The notes under the pieces were generated by a model that saw nothing but the letters and a program-made list of their open reading frames with translations, made no database searches and was not told the origin of the DNA. A DNA stretch of 64,000 nucleotides from Cupriavidus sp. UYMMa02A (GTDB taxonomy: Bacteria; Pseudomonadota; Gammaproteobacteria; Burkholderiales; Burkholderiaceae). Positions 23,269 through 34,050 of this stretch are shown piece by piece (the stretch's first letter is position 1; each line of letters starts with the position of its first letter). The DNA lies in contig LRMT01000034.1 of assembly GCA_001725945.1 (NCBI GenBank), positions 163,489-227,488 on the forward strand, read 5' to 3'. The position numbers and the translations under genes are program-made.

Positions 23269-25139
23269 ATGACCTCAAAAATCGTGGACACGACGGCAGC
23301 CCCGTTTCGTGAAGTCGGCTTCTGCAAGCCATCGGTCGACATCGAACGTCGGTCAGACGACACGTTAATTTTGCGTTCGGGTGAGCCGCTTCCGCCGGTC
23401 AAAGCGTGTACGACCGACTGGCTGGCGCACTGGGCCGCAGTACGGCCCAATAGTCCGATGCTGGTGCAGCGCGGCAAGCAGGGCAAATGGGTGTCATGGA
23501 GCGTGGGTGAAGTTTGGGACGCCGTGCGCGCCATTGCCACCGGATTACTACGGCATGGTGTGGGAACTACTGCGCCAGTGGCAATCCTGTCGGAGAATTC
23601 GATTGCGCAGGCGTTGCTCACCTGGGGCGCGCTTTACGCGGGCGTCCCTGTCGCACCGGTCTCGCCGGCCTACTCCTTGATGGGCGGCAGCTACCACCGG
23701 TTGTGCAGCGCAGTATCACTGGTCAATCCACATCTGGTCTTTGTCGAGGATGCAGCGAGGTTTGCGGGCGCATCGCGGCACTCGGGCTGTCTGCCGATCG
23801 TGTGATCGCAGTGGATCGCTCGGCGCCAGGCATGATTCGATTCGAGACGCTTGTCCGTACGGCCATCGACCCTGAGATCGCCGCACAGCATCTGTCGCTC
23901 GATCCGGAACAGCCCGCCAAATACATGTTCACTTCGGGTTCCACTGGCGTGCCGAAGGTTGTCGTGCAGTCCCGGCGCAATCTCGCCGCAGCTCAGGAAA
24001 TGACGGCGCGCGTGTTCGAGAACGATCCGGAGGGTGTGCCGGTGTATCTCGAGTGGCTGCCCTGGCATCACGTGATGGGCGGCAATATTGTCTTGAACCG
24101 GATCCTGCGATTCGGAGCGACGCTGTACATCGATGATGGTCGGCCGATGCCAGGTCGTTTCGATACTACGTTGAAGAATCTTGCAGAGGTTGCCCCAACG
24201 TTGTACTTCAACGTGCCGGCAGGATTGGCGATGCTCGTTGAAGCGCTCGAACGTGAGCCGGCATTCGCGAACCACTTCTTTTCCCGCCTGACATACGTCT
24301 ATTACGGCGGCGCTGTCCTTTCGCGCGATATCTACGATCGCTTCCAGGCAATAGCGGTCCGCACAACGGGGCAGCGTATCGTGCTGACCTCAGTCTTTGG
24401 AGCCACGGAAAGCTCGGGTCCTGCGGTCACGCAGTTCTGGGCAGTGGACGACGTGGGGTGCATTGGTCTGCCAGTGCGAGAGGTAGTGCTAAAGCTGATC
24501 GAGGATTCGAACTTCCCCGGCCGCTACGAGATGCGCATCAAGGGCCCAAATATTATTGGTCAGTATCTGAATGCGCCGGCTCACACTGCAGCTGCGTTCG
24601 ACGAAGAGGGCTTCTACATCCTCGGGGATGCCGTGCGTTTTGTCGACCCCGAACGGCCCGTCGCCGGATTGCGCTTCGCTGGCCGGTTTGCGGAAGACTT
24701 CAAGCTCGCCAATGGAACTTGGGTACGCACTGCGGCGCTTCGTACACGACTCATCGACGGGTGCAGACCTTTGATCCGAGAAGCGGTGATCCTGCACGAT
24801 GGACAGGACACCATTGGTGCGTTCGCGTGGCCGGACGTGGTTGGCTGTGCACAAGCCTTACCCGAGCTTGCAGGCCTCGCGGAAAGTGACCTCGTGGTGC
24901 ATCCGTTGCTAATCGCCGAGCTTGTAAAGCGGCTAGTCAAAGTCAATGAAGGACAAACTGGCGCATCAATGCGCATCGAGCGGCTGATGGTATTGGCGGA
25001 GCCTCCTTCGATGCAGCACTATGAACTGACAGACAAGGGCAGCCTCAACCAGCGCGCCGTGATCGAACGTCGGACCGCCGCGGTCGACACATTGTTTGCC
25101 GAACCGCGCGCCGAGCACGTGGTTTTCGGCGGCAAGTAG
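23269..25139 (+). CDS. Feruloyl-CoA-synthetase-like acyl-CoA ligase, frameshifted
   Basis: About 623 residues of the ANL (AMP-forming ligase) superfamily. It activates a carboxylic acid to its CoA thioester with ATP. The N-terminal part ([26 protein letters not shown] and [34 protein letters not shown]) resembles feruloyl-CoA synthetases. The phosphate loop is [15 protein letters not shown] and the adenine region is [14 protein letters not shown]. The hinge region has [17 protein letters not shown]. The frame breaks near 23770, where GGGCCGC appears as GGGCGC. The ATG at 23269 is chosen because GAGGAG precedes it by six bases. Operator site A lies upstream and site B downstream. A decayed copy of its 3' end lies at 43130. 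Confidence 0.85.
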
Positions 25140-25180
25140 GCTCAAGCCGGGATTCGTCCCGGCGCATTGCAATCTAAAAC

Positions 25181-25193
25181 TTGACGCCGTCAT
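25181..25193 (+). promoter_or_regulatory. Shared palindromic operator, site B
   Basis: TTGACGCCGTCAT, a near-perfect dyad (TTGACG/CGTCAt around one base), 35 bases before the iron alcohol dehydrogenase start. The surrounding 40 bases recur, with changes, around site C at 43240, showing that the whole promoter was duplicated. Confidence 0.7.
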
Positions 25194-25227
25194 ATTCATC
25201 CCGATGCGACGGTACGGGAGAAAGATC

Positions 25228-26399
25228 ATGCGTAGTAAAGGTACCTATCTGTTTCCGAGGATGGAGCGCGTCATTTTTGGCCGGGCGGCCGCAAAAGTGT
25301 TGGCCTCGGAAGTCGAGCGTCTGGGCGCAAAGCGGGTGTTCTTGATTGTCAGCCGCACGCTCAATATGACCACGCCGGAGATCGACAAGATCGTCGAGGC
25401 GCTGGGCTCGCATTCTGCCGGGGTATTCGACGGCGTGGCTCAGCACACGACGCGGCAAGGCGCTATTGAAGCCACACGCGCGGCGCGTGAAGCCGGAGCG
25501 GACCTGATCGTAGCGATTGGCGGAGGCTCGGTGGTCGATCTTGGAAAGATTGTTACTTTGTGTCTTGAGCATGGTATTGCCGATGAAGACTCGCTCGATG
25601 GTTTCGCCGTTCACGTTGACGAGAATGGTCACCGTAGGATCCATTCGTTCAACGGCCCAACGGTGCGGATGATCGCGATTCCTACCAGCCTTTCTGGGGG
25701 TGAGTACAACGCTGGTTGTCTCGTTACGGACACGCGCCGCAAGCTGAAGCAAACTTTCTATCACCCAAAGATGATGCCGCTGGCGATCATCCTTGATCCG
25801 CAACTATTGCCCTATGCGCCCGAGCCGTTGTTGCTGGGTTCCGGCACACGTGCAATGGATCACGCGATAGAGGCGCTGTGTTCAACACAGGGGAACCCAC
25901 TGGTCGATGCCACTGTGCTTCGCGGTATCCGGATGATGCGCGAATGGCTGCCGCGTGCGCGTGAGAACAGACAGGATCTGATCGCAGCCGGGCAGTGCCA
26001 AGTGGCATCGTGGCTCTGTTCATTCGGGTTGCAGGCACTCGTGCCGATGGGGGCCAGTCATGCAATCGGTCACGTGCTGGGAGGAACTTGCGACGTGCCG
26101 CATTACCTGTGCACGCCGGTAATGATGTCCGGTATTTTGGCGTTCAATGCGCCCAACACAGCCGAGGCACAGGCAGAACTGGCGGAGGCACTCGGTCAGC
26201 CCGGACAGCCCGCATCGGCGGCGTCAAGGCGTTCTGCCAATCCCTGGGGCTGCCGACCAGTTTGCACGAAGTCAATGTGGGTGCCGACCGGTTCGATCTG
26301 ATTGCGCGCAATACCATGACCGAGTTCTTCATCTTCAGCAATCCTCGTCCCGTGAGGGATCCGGCTGGCGTGCTCGAGATCCTGAAGCATGCCGCGTAA
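25228..26399 (+). CDS. Iron-containing alcohol dehydrogenase/maleylacetate reductase-like protein, frameshifted
   Basis: About 390 residues. The NAD site is AGADLIVAIGGGSVVDLGKIV, and IPTSLSGGEYN follows as in maleylacetate reductases. Metal-site candidates are in GTRAMDHAIEALCS and MGASHAIGHVLGG. The frame breaks near 26210 and continues IGGVKAFCQSLGLPTSLHEV to the stop at 26397. The ATG at 25228 follows GGGAGAAAG. It sits 88 bases after the CoA ligase and is followed at 26435 by a stub of an NmrA-like gene, matching the gene order of the decayed copy at 43.1-44.4 kb. The substrate is unknown. Confidence 0.84.
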
Positions 26400-26434
26400 C
26401 TCCTCCACATTTCAATCTTGAGCGGAAAGTAATC

Positions 26435-26506
26435 ATGTCGACTCAGAAGCCAATTCTTCACGCGAGAGGGATGTTTGAGGACCAGACAGGAAGTCGGGGA
26501 CGGTAA
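26435..26506 (+). pseudogene. 5' stub of an NmrA-like gene (copy of the gene at 43474)
   Basis: The 23-residue frame starts MSTQKPILHARG and its leader matches the leader and start (MSIQKPILVTG) of the intact NmrA-like gene at 43474. Similarity ends after about 12 codons. It follows the alcohol dehydrogenase at the position where the intact gene would be expected, so the gene was truncated after duplication. Confidence 0.65.
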
Positions 26507-26623
26507 TAGTTGAGGTACCCGGGATTTAAGCCCCGCGGCCTTACGATCAGTGATTGGATCCCGGGAACCTGGCGATGTCCAGAGTACGCGCCCGGGGGAA
26601 CACGCTCCCACTCCGCAGTACGG

Positions 26624-27592
26624 TCATGTAGATGCGGCGTAGCTTGCGGACTCGGCGACGCGCCGTGCGCGGGAGGCGCGCTTGATGGACTGGGGTGACT
26701 CGCCGAATATCCGCAGGAACGCGCGCCGCATGCGTTCGGGGTCGGCGAAACCGGTCTTGCTCGCGATACGTTCAATTGTCATTCGATCGTCCTCGACTAG
26801 TAGGCGGGCCGTGTCTGCACGAAGCCGCTCGACTGCCGCGCCGGGGACTGGCCGGTGGTTTGCCGGAACTCGCGGCTGAAATGCCTCACACTCATATTAG
26901 CTGCACGCGCCAGTTTTCCACCGCCAAATCATGCTGCAAATTGTTCTTTGCATAGGTTAGCGCCGTCTGGATGCGGTCCGATGTGGATTCGAGGTCGGAC
27001 AGTATGGAGAACTGTGACTGACCGCCAGTGCGACGATGATGGACTACAAGCTTCTTCGCGACTAGTTGCGCGACTTCACGCCGAGGTCTTGGTCGACGAG
27101 TGCCAGTGCCAGGTCGATACATGCTGTCATACCGGCCGAAGTCCAAACCACTCCGTCGCGCACGAAGATGCGGTCTTCCTCGACACGTACTAGTGGGTAT
27201 CGGCGCTGCAACTCCTTGGCGAAGTGCCAGTGTGTGGTCGCCCGCTTTCCGTCGAGAATCCCGGCATCGGCCAGGATGAAGGCGCCGGTACAAATGCTGG
27301 CCATGCGCCGCGTGGATGAGAGGGCGCGTCCAAGCAATTCCAGAAGCCGCGGGGAAGGCGCTTGCACGGCAATGTATCCCGCAACGATCAGTGTGTCATA
27401 GGCGGCCGGATCCAGCGCGATGGAGTTGACTTCAGCTCCCATGGAACTCTTTATCGCGCCGCCCGTTTCAGAAACAACCGATATTTCATAGGCAGACGAG
27501 CGAACTTGAAGGTTCGCTAGTTCAAAAACCGAGGCGACTGCCATATCGAGGATTTGGAAACCGGGGAAGACCACTAGGCCGATTCGATTCAT
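26624..27592 (-). CDS. GlxA-type regulator (DJ-1/PfpI domain plus AraC HTH), frameshifted
   Basis: About 322 residues once three breaks are repaired. The N-terminal domain has LVVFPGFQILDMAVASVFELAN and the elbow Cys in MASICTGAFILADAGILDGKRATTHWHFA. The AraC part reads LAVEKLARAANMSVRHFSREFRQTTGQSP and then IERIASKTGFADPERMRRAFLRIFGESPQS. Breaks near 27070, 26930 and 26840 each need one extra base in a GG, AAAA or GGG run. It is transcribed away from the molybdenum hydroxylase genes at 27703, 110 bases away, and is their likely regulator. The operator palindrome is absent from this divergent promoter. Confidence 0.78.
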
Positions 27593-27702
27593 GTTGTCCT
27601 AAAACGAGGGAAGTTTGTCACCTAGCATCATACGAGATCGATATTCTGGTTGCGGTCAACACAGTTTCGCCCCCATCGGAGATGCTAAACCAGGAGCCGA
27701 CT

Positions 27703-28173
27703 ATGACGCAAAGAATGAAAGTCAATGGTGCAAGCCGTAGTGTCGACGTGGACGCGGATACTCCCGTGCTTTGGGTGCTACGCGATGTCCTCGGCATGAC
27801 AGGAACAAAGTTCGGTTGTGGCGTGGGCCTGTGCGGCGCGTGCACGATCCACGTCAATGGGGTGGCGACGCGCTCGTGCGTGACCCCGGTGCAGTCGGTC
27901 GAAAAATCCAACGTCACTACAATCGAACAACTGTCTCGGTCCAGGATCGGGCAAGCTCTGCAGCGCGCGTGGATCGATCTCGAGATCCCGCAATGCGGCT
28001 ACTGCCAGTCGGGCCAACTGATGTCTGCGGCCAGTCTTCTTGCGAAGAATCCGTCGCCAAGCGACAAGGACATCGACGACGCGATGTCCGGAAATATCTG
28101 CCGTTGCGGTACATACAACCGCCTTCGTGCAGGCATCAAGGCCGCCGCGAAGGCGCTTTCCAAGCAAGCTTGA
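27703..28173 (+). CDS. Molybdenum hydroxylase small subunit, (2Fe-2S) type (IorA-like)
   Basis: A 156-residue electron-transfer subunit of the isoquinoline 1-oxidoreductase/aldehyde oxidase class. All eight iron-sulfur cysteines are present: Cys39, 44, 47 and 59 for the plant-ferredoxin cluster and Cys98, 101, 133 and 135 for the second cluster (CGYCQSGQ and CRCGTYNR). The ATG at 27703 is preferred over 27682 because AGGAG lies six bases before it. The large-subunit gene follows after nine bases. It passes electrons from the molybdenum centre to an acceptor such as a cytochrome. Confidence 0.92.
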   Translation: MTQRMKVNGASRSVDVDADTPVLWVLRDVLGMTGTKFGCGVGLCGACTIHVNGVATRSCVTPVQSVEKSNVTTIEQLSRSRIGQALQRAWIDLEIPQCGYCQSGQLMSAASLLAKNPSPSDKDIDDAMSGNICRCGTYNRLRAGIKAAAKALSKQA

Positions 28174-28182
28174 GGGGCACCA

Positions 28183-30410
28183 ATGATTCTGGATCGAATT
28201 GAAGCACATCTGACACCTCAGGACCTGCCGAGCGAGTCTCGGCGTACCTTCTTGAAGGTCGCAGTTTCTGCTGCTGGCGGGCTTGTCATCGGCGTTGGGT
28301 CTGCTACAGCGGCCGCGGCGGCGACGAGTTTAGGCGAGACGCCTGAAGCTGGAAGCGTTGTCGCCAATCCGGGCTCCCCCGTGTTTTCCCCGAATGCCTT
28401 CGTGCGCATCGATCCGGACGGTACGATCACGGTGACCATGGCCTACGTCGAGATGGGTCAAGGGACATATACGTCCATTCCCATGCTGATTGCCGAGGAA
28501 CTCGAAATCGAGTTGAAAGACGTCCGCTGGGAGCATGCCCCGCCCAATGACAAGCTGTACGCCAATGGGGCCCTCGGTTTCCAGGTAACGGGGGGGTCCA
28601 CGACGATCCGTGCAAGCTTCAACCAGATGAGGACTGCCGGGGCGGCGGCGCGAATGATGTTGGTCCAGGCTGCGGCGCAGCAATGGGGCGTGGATCCGAA
28701 GGCGTGCCATGCCGAGAGGGGGGCCGTGATCCACGCCACTAGCAATCGCCGGTTGACGTACGGTTCGCTCGTGGCGGACGCGGCAAAGCTCCCTGTTCCG
28801 GCGGAGGTGCCGCTAAAGCGCATCGATGAGTTCAAGCTAATTGGAACGGCGGCAAAGCGGCTGGATACGGCTGGCAAGGTTAGCGGTGCCGCGACGTACG
28901 GAATCGACGCTCGCGTACCAGGGATGAAAGTGGCTACCTTGATGCAGGCGCGGCCTACGGTGGCCGGCTGCGCAGCGTTGATGACCGCGCTGCAAAGGCC
29001 GTCAAGGGAGTGCGCCAGATCGTGAAGCTGGACGACTGCGTTGCTGTGGTCGCCGACCATATGGGTGCCGCGAAGAAGGGTCTCGCTGCGCTGGTTCTCG
29101 AGTGGGATGACGGTCCAAACGCCGGGATCAGTTCCGTCGACATCGTCAAATCGATGGAGCAGGCGTCGCAAGGACCGGCCGCCGTCGTGAAGACGGATGG
29201 CGACTTCAAGGCGAGCTACTCGGCTGCACATAGAAGGATTGAAGCAGTCTATGAAGTTCCGTTTCTCGCCCATACGGCCATGGAACCGATGAACTGCACA
29301 GTCCACGTCGGCAAGGACAAATGCGAGATCTGGACGGGAACCCAAGTGATTACCCGGGCGCAGAAGATCGCCGCGGACGTGACTGGCCTACCTTTGGACA
29401 AGGTGATCGTTCACAACCACTTGCTGGGCGGCGGCTTCGGCCGGCGCCTGGAGGCGGACGGGGTTGGACGCGCAGTGCAAATCGCGAGGCACGTCGAGGG
29501 GCCGGTCAAGATTATTTGGTCGCGGGAGGAAGACATCCGACGCGACATGTTCCGCCCGTACTTCTTCGACAGGATCGGCGCGGGCATCGATGAGCAGGGT
29601 AAGCCTGTGGCGTGGCATCACCGAATCACCGGGTCGTCCATTCTGAAGCGCTGGGCGCCACCGCTCTACAAGAATGGATTCGATCCCGAGACAGTCGACG
29701 GTGCCGCCAGCACGCCATATGCAGTTCCAAACGTACTGATCGAGTACGTCAATCATGAGCCGCCGCACATCCCGACGGCGTTCTGGCGCGGGGTTGGCCC
29801 CACGCATAACATCTTCGTTGTCGAGAGCTTCATCGACGAACTGGCCGCAGCGGCAGGACAGGACCCGGTGGCGTACCGATTGTCTCTTCTGGACAAGAAT
29901 CCCAGAGCAAAGGCCGTCCTGCAACTTGCTGCTGAGAAGGCACAGTGGGGAAAGCCGCTGCCGAAGGGCATGGGTCGCGGCGTGTCACTGGAATTCGCAT
30001 TTGGAACCTACATGGCGCTCGTTGCCGATGTCCAGGTAGCCGCCGATGGTCAGATTCGTGTGCATAAGGTGGTGTCGGCACTGGATTGCGGAGTGGTTGT
30101 GAATCCAGATACCGTCGAAGCGCAGGTGCAAAGCGCTGTGATCTTCGGTATTTCTGCTGTGCTGTTTGGTGAGATCACCATCAAGAACGGTCGCGTAGAA
30201 CAGTCCAACTTCCATGACTATCGTCCCATTCGGATGAGCGAGTCGCCCGCCATCGAAGTTCACATCATCCAGAGCGCGGAGAAGCCAGGAGGCATCGGTG
30301 AACCAGGCACCTCCGGGCTCGCCCCTGCCGTGACAAATGCCATTCATGCTGCAACCGGCAAGCGGATTCGGCGCCTTCCTGTTGATCCGGCGGCACTGAA
30401 TGAAGCGTGA
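28183..30410 (+). CDS. Molybdopterin-dependent hydroxylase/aldehyde oxidase large subunit (IorB-like), Tat-exported, frameshifted
   Basis: About 741 residues. Residues 19-25 read SRRTFLK, a twin-arginine export signal, followed by a hydrophobic stretch to about 50, so the enzyme acts in the periplasm. Core parts are AFVRIDPDGTITVTMAYVEMGQGTYTSIPM, the cofactor region LLGGGFGRRLEADGV, TAFWRGVGPTHN and KPGGIGEPGTSGLAPAVTNAI with the catalytic Glu region. The frame breaks near 28970. The family hydroxylates N-heterocycles or oxidises aldehydes; CoxL-like soluble enzymes differ by lacking the Tat signal. Because a PQQ alcohol dehydrogenase follows, aldehyde oxidation is the better guess. Confidence 0.86.
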
Positions 30411-30570
30411 CCGGCGTCGGAGGCGGATTACGCGTTCCGGCCAGTGCAATGACAAGGCGCGTACAGACATGGCCAGTATATGCGTGAGGTGATTGCACCA
30501 ATGATCGAATGACACAGGCAAACGATGCGAATCAGGGCCTGAAATGAAGAAACAGAGATCAGGAGACAGC

Positions 30571-32722
30571 ATGAGCCAACTTTCCAACGAATGGCCGCGG
30601 CGTCGGCAAGGAGTCGCCGTCGCGCTGGCGCTGCTTGCCGCCATGTTGATGGCAACCGCCAACGCCTGGGGGAGAACCACGTCAGGACGCATCGGTGCTG
30701 CAGTGCATAAGGTCGATGGCAACTATATCGCCACGAACGCCGCCACGACGCGAGACTGGCCCAGCTATGGTCTCGACTATGCTGAGACTCGCTATAGCCG
30801 CCTCGACAAGATCGACGCCGCCAACGTCAAGGACCTTGGGCTGGCTTGGTCCTATAGTCTCGAGACCACCAGAGGCGTCGAAGCGACGCCTCTGGTGGTC
30901 GACGGCGTTATGTACGTAACTGCCTCTTGGAGCGTGGTGCATGCGATCGACACACGCTCGGGCAAGCGCCTGTGGACCTACGACCCGAAAGTTGACAAGA
31001 CGAGGGCGTACAAGGGCTGCTGTGACGTGGTCAACCGCGGCGTGGCGCTGTACGAGGGTAAGGTGTACGTGGGCGCCTATGACGGCCGCCTTATAGCCAT
31101 CGATGCCGTAAGCGGGCGCAAGGTCTGGGAGAAGGATACGATCATCGACCACAGCCGCAGCTACACCATCACCGGCGCGCCACGGGTGTTCAAGGGCAAG
31201 GTGATTATCGGCAACGGCGGTGCGGAGTACGGTGTGCGTGGGTATATCACCGCTTACGATGCCGCCACGGGCGACCAGAAGTGGCGCTGGTTCACGGTGC
31301 CAGGCGATCCGTCCCGAGCATTCGAAGATGCATCGATGGCCAGGGCAGCCGCCACATGGGATGCGGCAGGCAAATGGTGGGAAGCCGGAGGTGGGGGTAC
31401 GGCCTGGGATACGCTCACCTTTGACCCCGACCTCAACCTGATGTACGTCGGCACCGGTAACGGCGCGCCTTGGGCGCACCGCGCTCGCAGCCCGGCTGGC
31501 GGCGACAACCTCTACCTGGCGTCAATCGTCGCGCTCAACCCCGACACTGGCGAGTATGTATGGCATTACCAGGAAACGCCGGGCGATAACTGGGACTACA
31601 CCTCCACCTCGCCGATGATTCTGGCTAACCTCGAAATCGATGGCCGGCCACGCAAAGTGATTCTGCACGCACCGAAGAACGGCTTTTTCTTCGTCCTGGA
31701 CCGCACTAATGGCAAGTTCATTTCTGCAAAGAACTATGTGCCGGTGAACTGGGCCACTGGATATGACGCGAACGGGCGGCCAATCGAGGTTGCTGAGGCC
31801 CGTGCCACCGACAAGGCTTACGATTCCATTCCCGGGCCGTACGGTGGGCACAACTGGCAACCCATGTCATTCAATCCGCAGACCGGCCTGGTCTACCTGC
31901 CAGCGCAGAACGTGCCCACCAATCTCATGGACGACAAGCGCTGGGCCTTCAATGACAACAAGCCCGGGGCGTTTCAGGGCAATATGGGTTGGAATACGGC
32001 CAAGATACTTGGCCCTGTGTCCCCGTCCAACAAGCCGTTTGGCCGCCTGATCGCATGGGATCCAGTGCAGCAGAAGGCTGCGTGGACACAGGAGTACGTT
32101 TCGCCATGGAACGGTGGCACCCTGACCACGGCTGGAAACCTCGTATTCCAGGGGACCGCCGACGCTCGTTTCATTGCCTATGATGCGCGCAACGGCAACA
32201 AGCTCTGGGAATCTCCGACCGGCACTGGCGTCATTGCAGCGCCGGCCACCTACATGGTTGACGGCAAGCAGTATGTGTCGATTGCCGTCGGCTGGGGCGG
32301 TACTTTTGGCGAGGTCCAGCGCGCACCGACCGCGAAGCCCACGGGACGGTCTATACCTTTGCGCTCGGCGGCAAGGCAGCGTTGCCGGAATTCGCCAAGG
32401 CCGCTGCCAGTGAACTGCTGGCCGGCGTAAGTACGATCCCGCCGATGTCAAGGCAGGCGCGGGCATCTATTTCAGCAACTGCGTAGCTTGCCATGGCCGG
32501 CCCGGCGCGAGCCGCGGCGGCAGCATTCCAAACTTGGCTTACATGCATGCGGCCTACATCGAGAATCTCGACAAGTTCGTCTTCAGGGGACCGGCCATGG
32601 CGCGCGGCATGCCAGACTTTACAGGTAAGCTCAGCGCCGACGATGTGGAGAAGATCAAGGCCTTTATCCAGGGCACTGCCGACTCCATCAGATCAAAGGC
32701 TACGACTGAGGCGAGTCAGTAG
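30571..32722 (+). CDS. PQQ-dependent quinohaemoprotein alcohol dehydrogenase, frameshifted
   Basis: About 716 residues. A signal peptide spans about residues 1-33. The eight-bladed propeller has tryptophan-docking repeats and vicinal cysteines 150-151 in YKGCCDVVNRG, the disulfide ring that contacts PQQ. Other core motifs are DSIPGPYGGHNWQPM and SPWNGGTLTTAGNLVFQGTADARF. The C-terminus carries a cytochrome c domain with CVACH and, later, ARGMPDFTGKLSADDVEKIKAFIQ with the methionine ligand region. Breaks near 32345 and 32427 are each repaired by one base. The ATG at 30571 follows AGGAGA. It oxidises primary alcohols in the periplasm and passes electrons through its own haem. Confidence 0.88.
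30864..30900. repeat. Perfect 17-bp inverted repeat inside the PQQ dehydrogenase gene
   Basis: Arms 30864-30880 and 30884-30900 start GACCACCAGAGGCGTC and are exact reverse complements around the three bases AAG. The segment codes for the conserved TTRGVEATPLVV stretch, so protein constraint explains the amino acids but not the codon choice that makes the stem perfect. It would form a very stable hairpin in the mRNA. Confidence 0.85.
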
Positions 32723-33119
32723 TTGACTCTTATGGCCTCGTCGCTATTGTTTCAGGGATAAGCCAGGCCAGATTGAATTTATCGGTGCGACGCTGGACAT
32801 GTCTTCCATGACGCCGACGGCCTGAGGTGCTAAATCCATCACTTACAGCTGAGCGTCAGTTCGGACCAGAGCGCATGCACGCCATCCGCCGAAGATCAGG
32901 CCCGGGGACCTTTTCGCGGAGGGGCCGGCTCACCTTAGCCGACAATTCGGCATAAGGGCCCCAGGGGCGCCCTTGACCCAGTCGACCCTTTCATTCTTCT
33001 TGGAACTGAAGGCGGAACTGCCTCGCGGGCCAGCCAGGCTTCAAATTCTTCTTTTCATCCTGGCCATCTTTGATGGAGGCCTGTTTCCATGCGAATGGAT
33101 GGGGTGTTAAGATATCCGC
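32723..33119. other. Intergenic region upstream of the TetR gene
   Basis: About 400 bases without a gene. Just before the TetR start at 33120, GGTGTTAAGAT at 33104-33114 matches the right half of the shared palindrome (compare GCGTTAAGAT at site J), with a poor left half. This may be an autoregulatory half-site. Confidence 0.4.
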
Positions 33120-33896
33120 ATGGACGAAACTGTACGAATCAAAGGCTCGGCCCGGGAAGGGACTACTGCTGAGGCTACGACCCCTCGTAAGCGGGTGAAG
33201 ACGTACGAGGCGGTGAACAAGGCTTCAGCGACGAAGCATGCCTACACGCGTGGGGGAAGTAAAGAGGTCGAGGCAGCCGAGGCGCGCCCATACCATCACG
33301 GCAACCTCCGCGAGGACTTGGTGCGTTGTGGCAAGCAGCAGCTTAGCGAGATCGGGCTGGCAGATCTGAGCTTGCGACGCATCGCCAGCAGCGTTGGCGT
33401 ATCGCAAGTCGCACCTAAGCACCATTTTGGCAACAAGGAGGGCTTGCTCGCGGCCATCGCGGCCAGCGGTTTTCGTGATCTCACGGAATTCCGCTTCTCA
33501 CGACTACGTCCCAGTATGTCCGCTGAGCAGCGGCTGCGCACGCTACTGTCGTCCTACGTCGCCTTCGCGACACTCCATCCGTCATTATTCCATTTGATGT
33601 TTGCCCCGCAATTTCGCTCCCCGCAGACGCATGCGGAGCTCAACGAAGCGGCAAGTCAGTCCTACCAAACGGTCGCCCGGGCTGCGGCGGACTACCTTGC
33701 CGAGCAAGGCAGGGCCGACGAAGTGAGAGCCCATGAAGTGGCGCGTGTGGCATGGATGTGCATGCACGGCGTGGCCACATTGATCATCGAAAACAGGATC
33801 AACCCGTTGGGCGCACCAAAAGTCAATCGGGAGCAACTTACCAACCAGGCACTCGACCTGGTATTTGCCGGCATCCGAGGCCAGATCGGAATTTAG
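33120..33896 (+). CDS. TetR-family transcriptional regulator, candidate master regulator of the palindrome regulon
   Basis: A complete 258-residue TetR protein. A basic, low-complexity N-terminal extension of about 55 residues precedes the DNA-binding domain, YHHGNLREDLVRCGKQQL then LSLRRIASSVGVSQVAPKHHFGNKEGLLAAIA (about 59-113). The C-terminal ligand domain (about 115-255) looks like the TetR_C_13/WHG type, with FATLHPSLFHLMFAPQF. A TetR dimer normally binds a short palindrome, and this is the only intact TetR gene among 13 copies of one palindrome. A decayed paralogue lies at 56.5 kb. The link to the palindrome is inference. Confidence 0.9.
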   Translation: MDETVRIKGSAREGTTAEATTPRKRVKTYEAVNKASATKHAYTRGGSKEVEAAEARPYHHGNLREDLVRCGKQQLSEIGLADLSLRRIASSVGVSQVAPKHHFGNKEGLLAAIAASGFRDLTEFRFSRLRPSMSAEQRLRTLLSSYVAFATLHPSLFHLMFAPQFRSPQTHAELNEAASQSYQTVARAAADYLAEQGRADEVRAHEVARVAWMCMHGVATLIIENRINPLGAPKVNREQLTNQALDLVFAGIRGQIGI

Positions 33897-34050
33897 ACGG
33901 AACGCTTAGGCATGTCGTATCTCAAGCGACTTGAACTAGGTTGGACGTGAGCTAGTTCAGTGCTCCCACCGATGCGGTCATGGACGAGGTCGCCGCTGCA
34001 AGGTATCAGCCTCGGCGGCATGTACGACGGTCCACTTTTTCTGTGCACCG

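Noticed and set aside
26518..26565. Inverted repeat CCCGGGAT/ATCCCGGG after the NmrA stub
   Set aside because: Arms are only 8 bp of common GC-rich sequence with a 32-base gap, and no gene or element end is linked to them.
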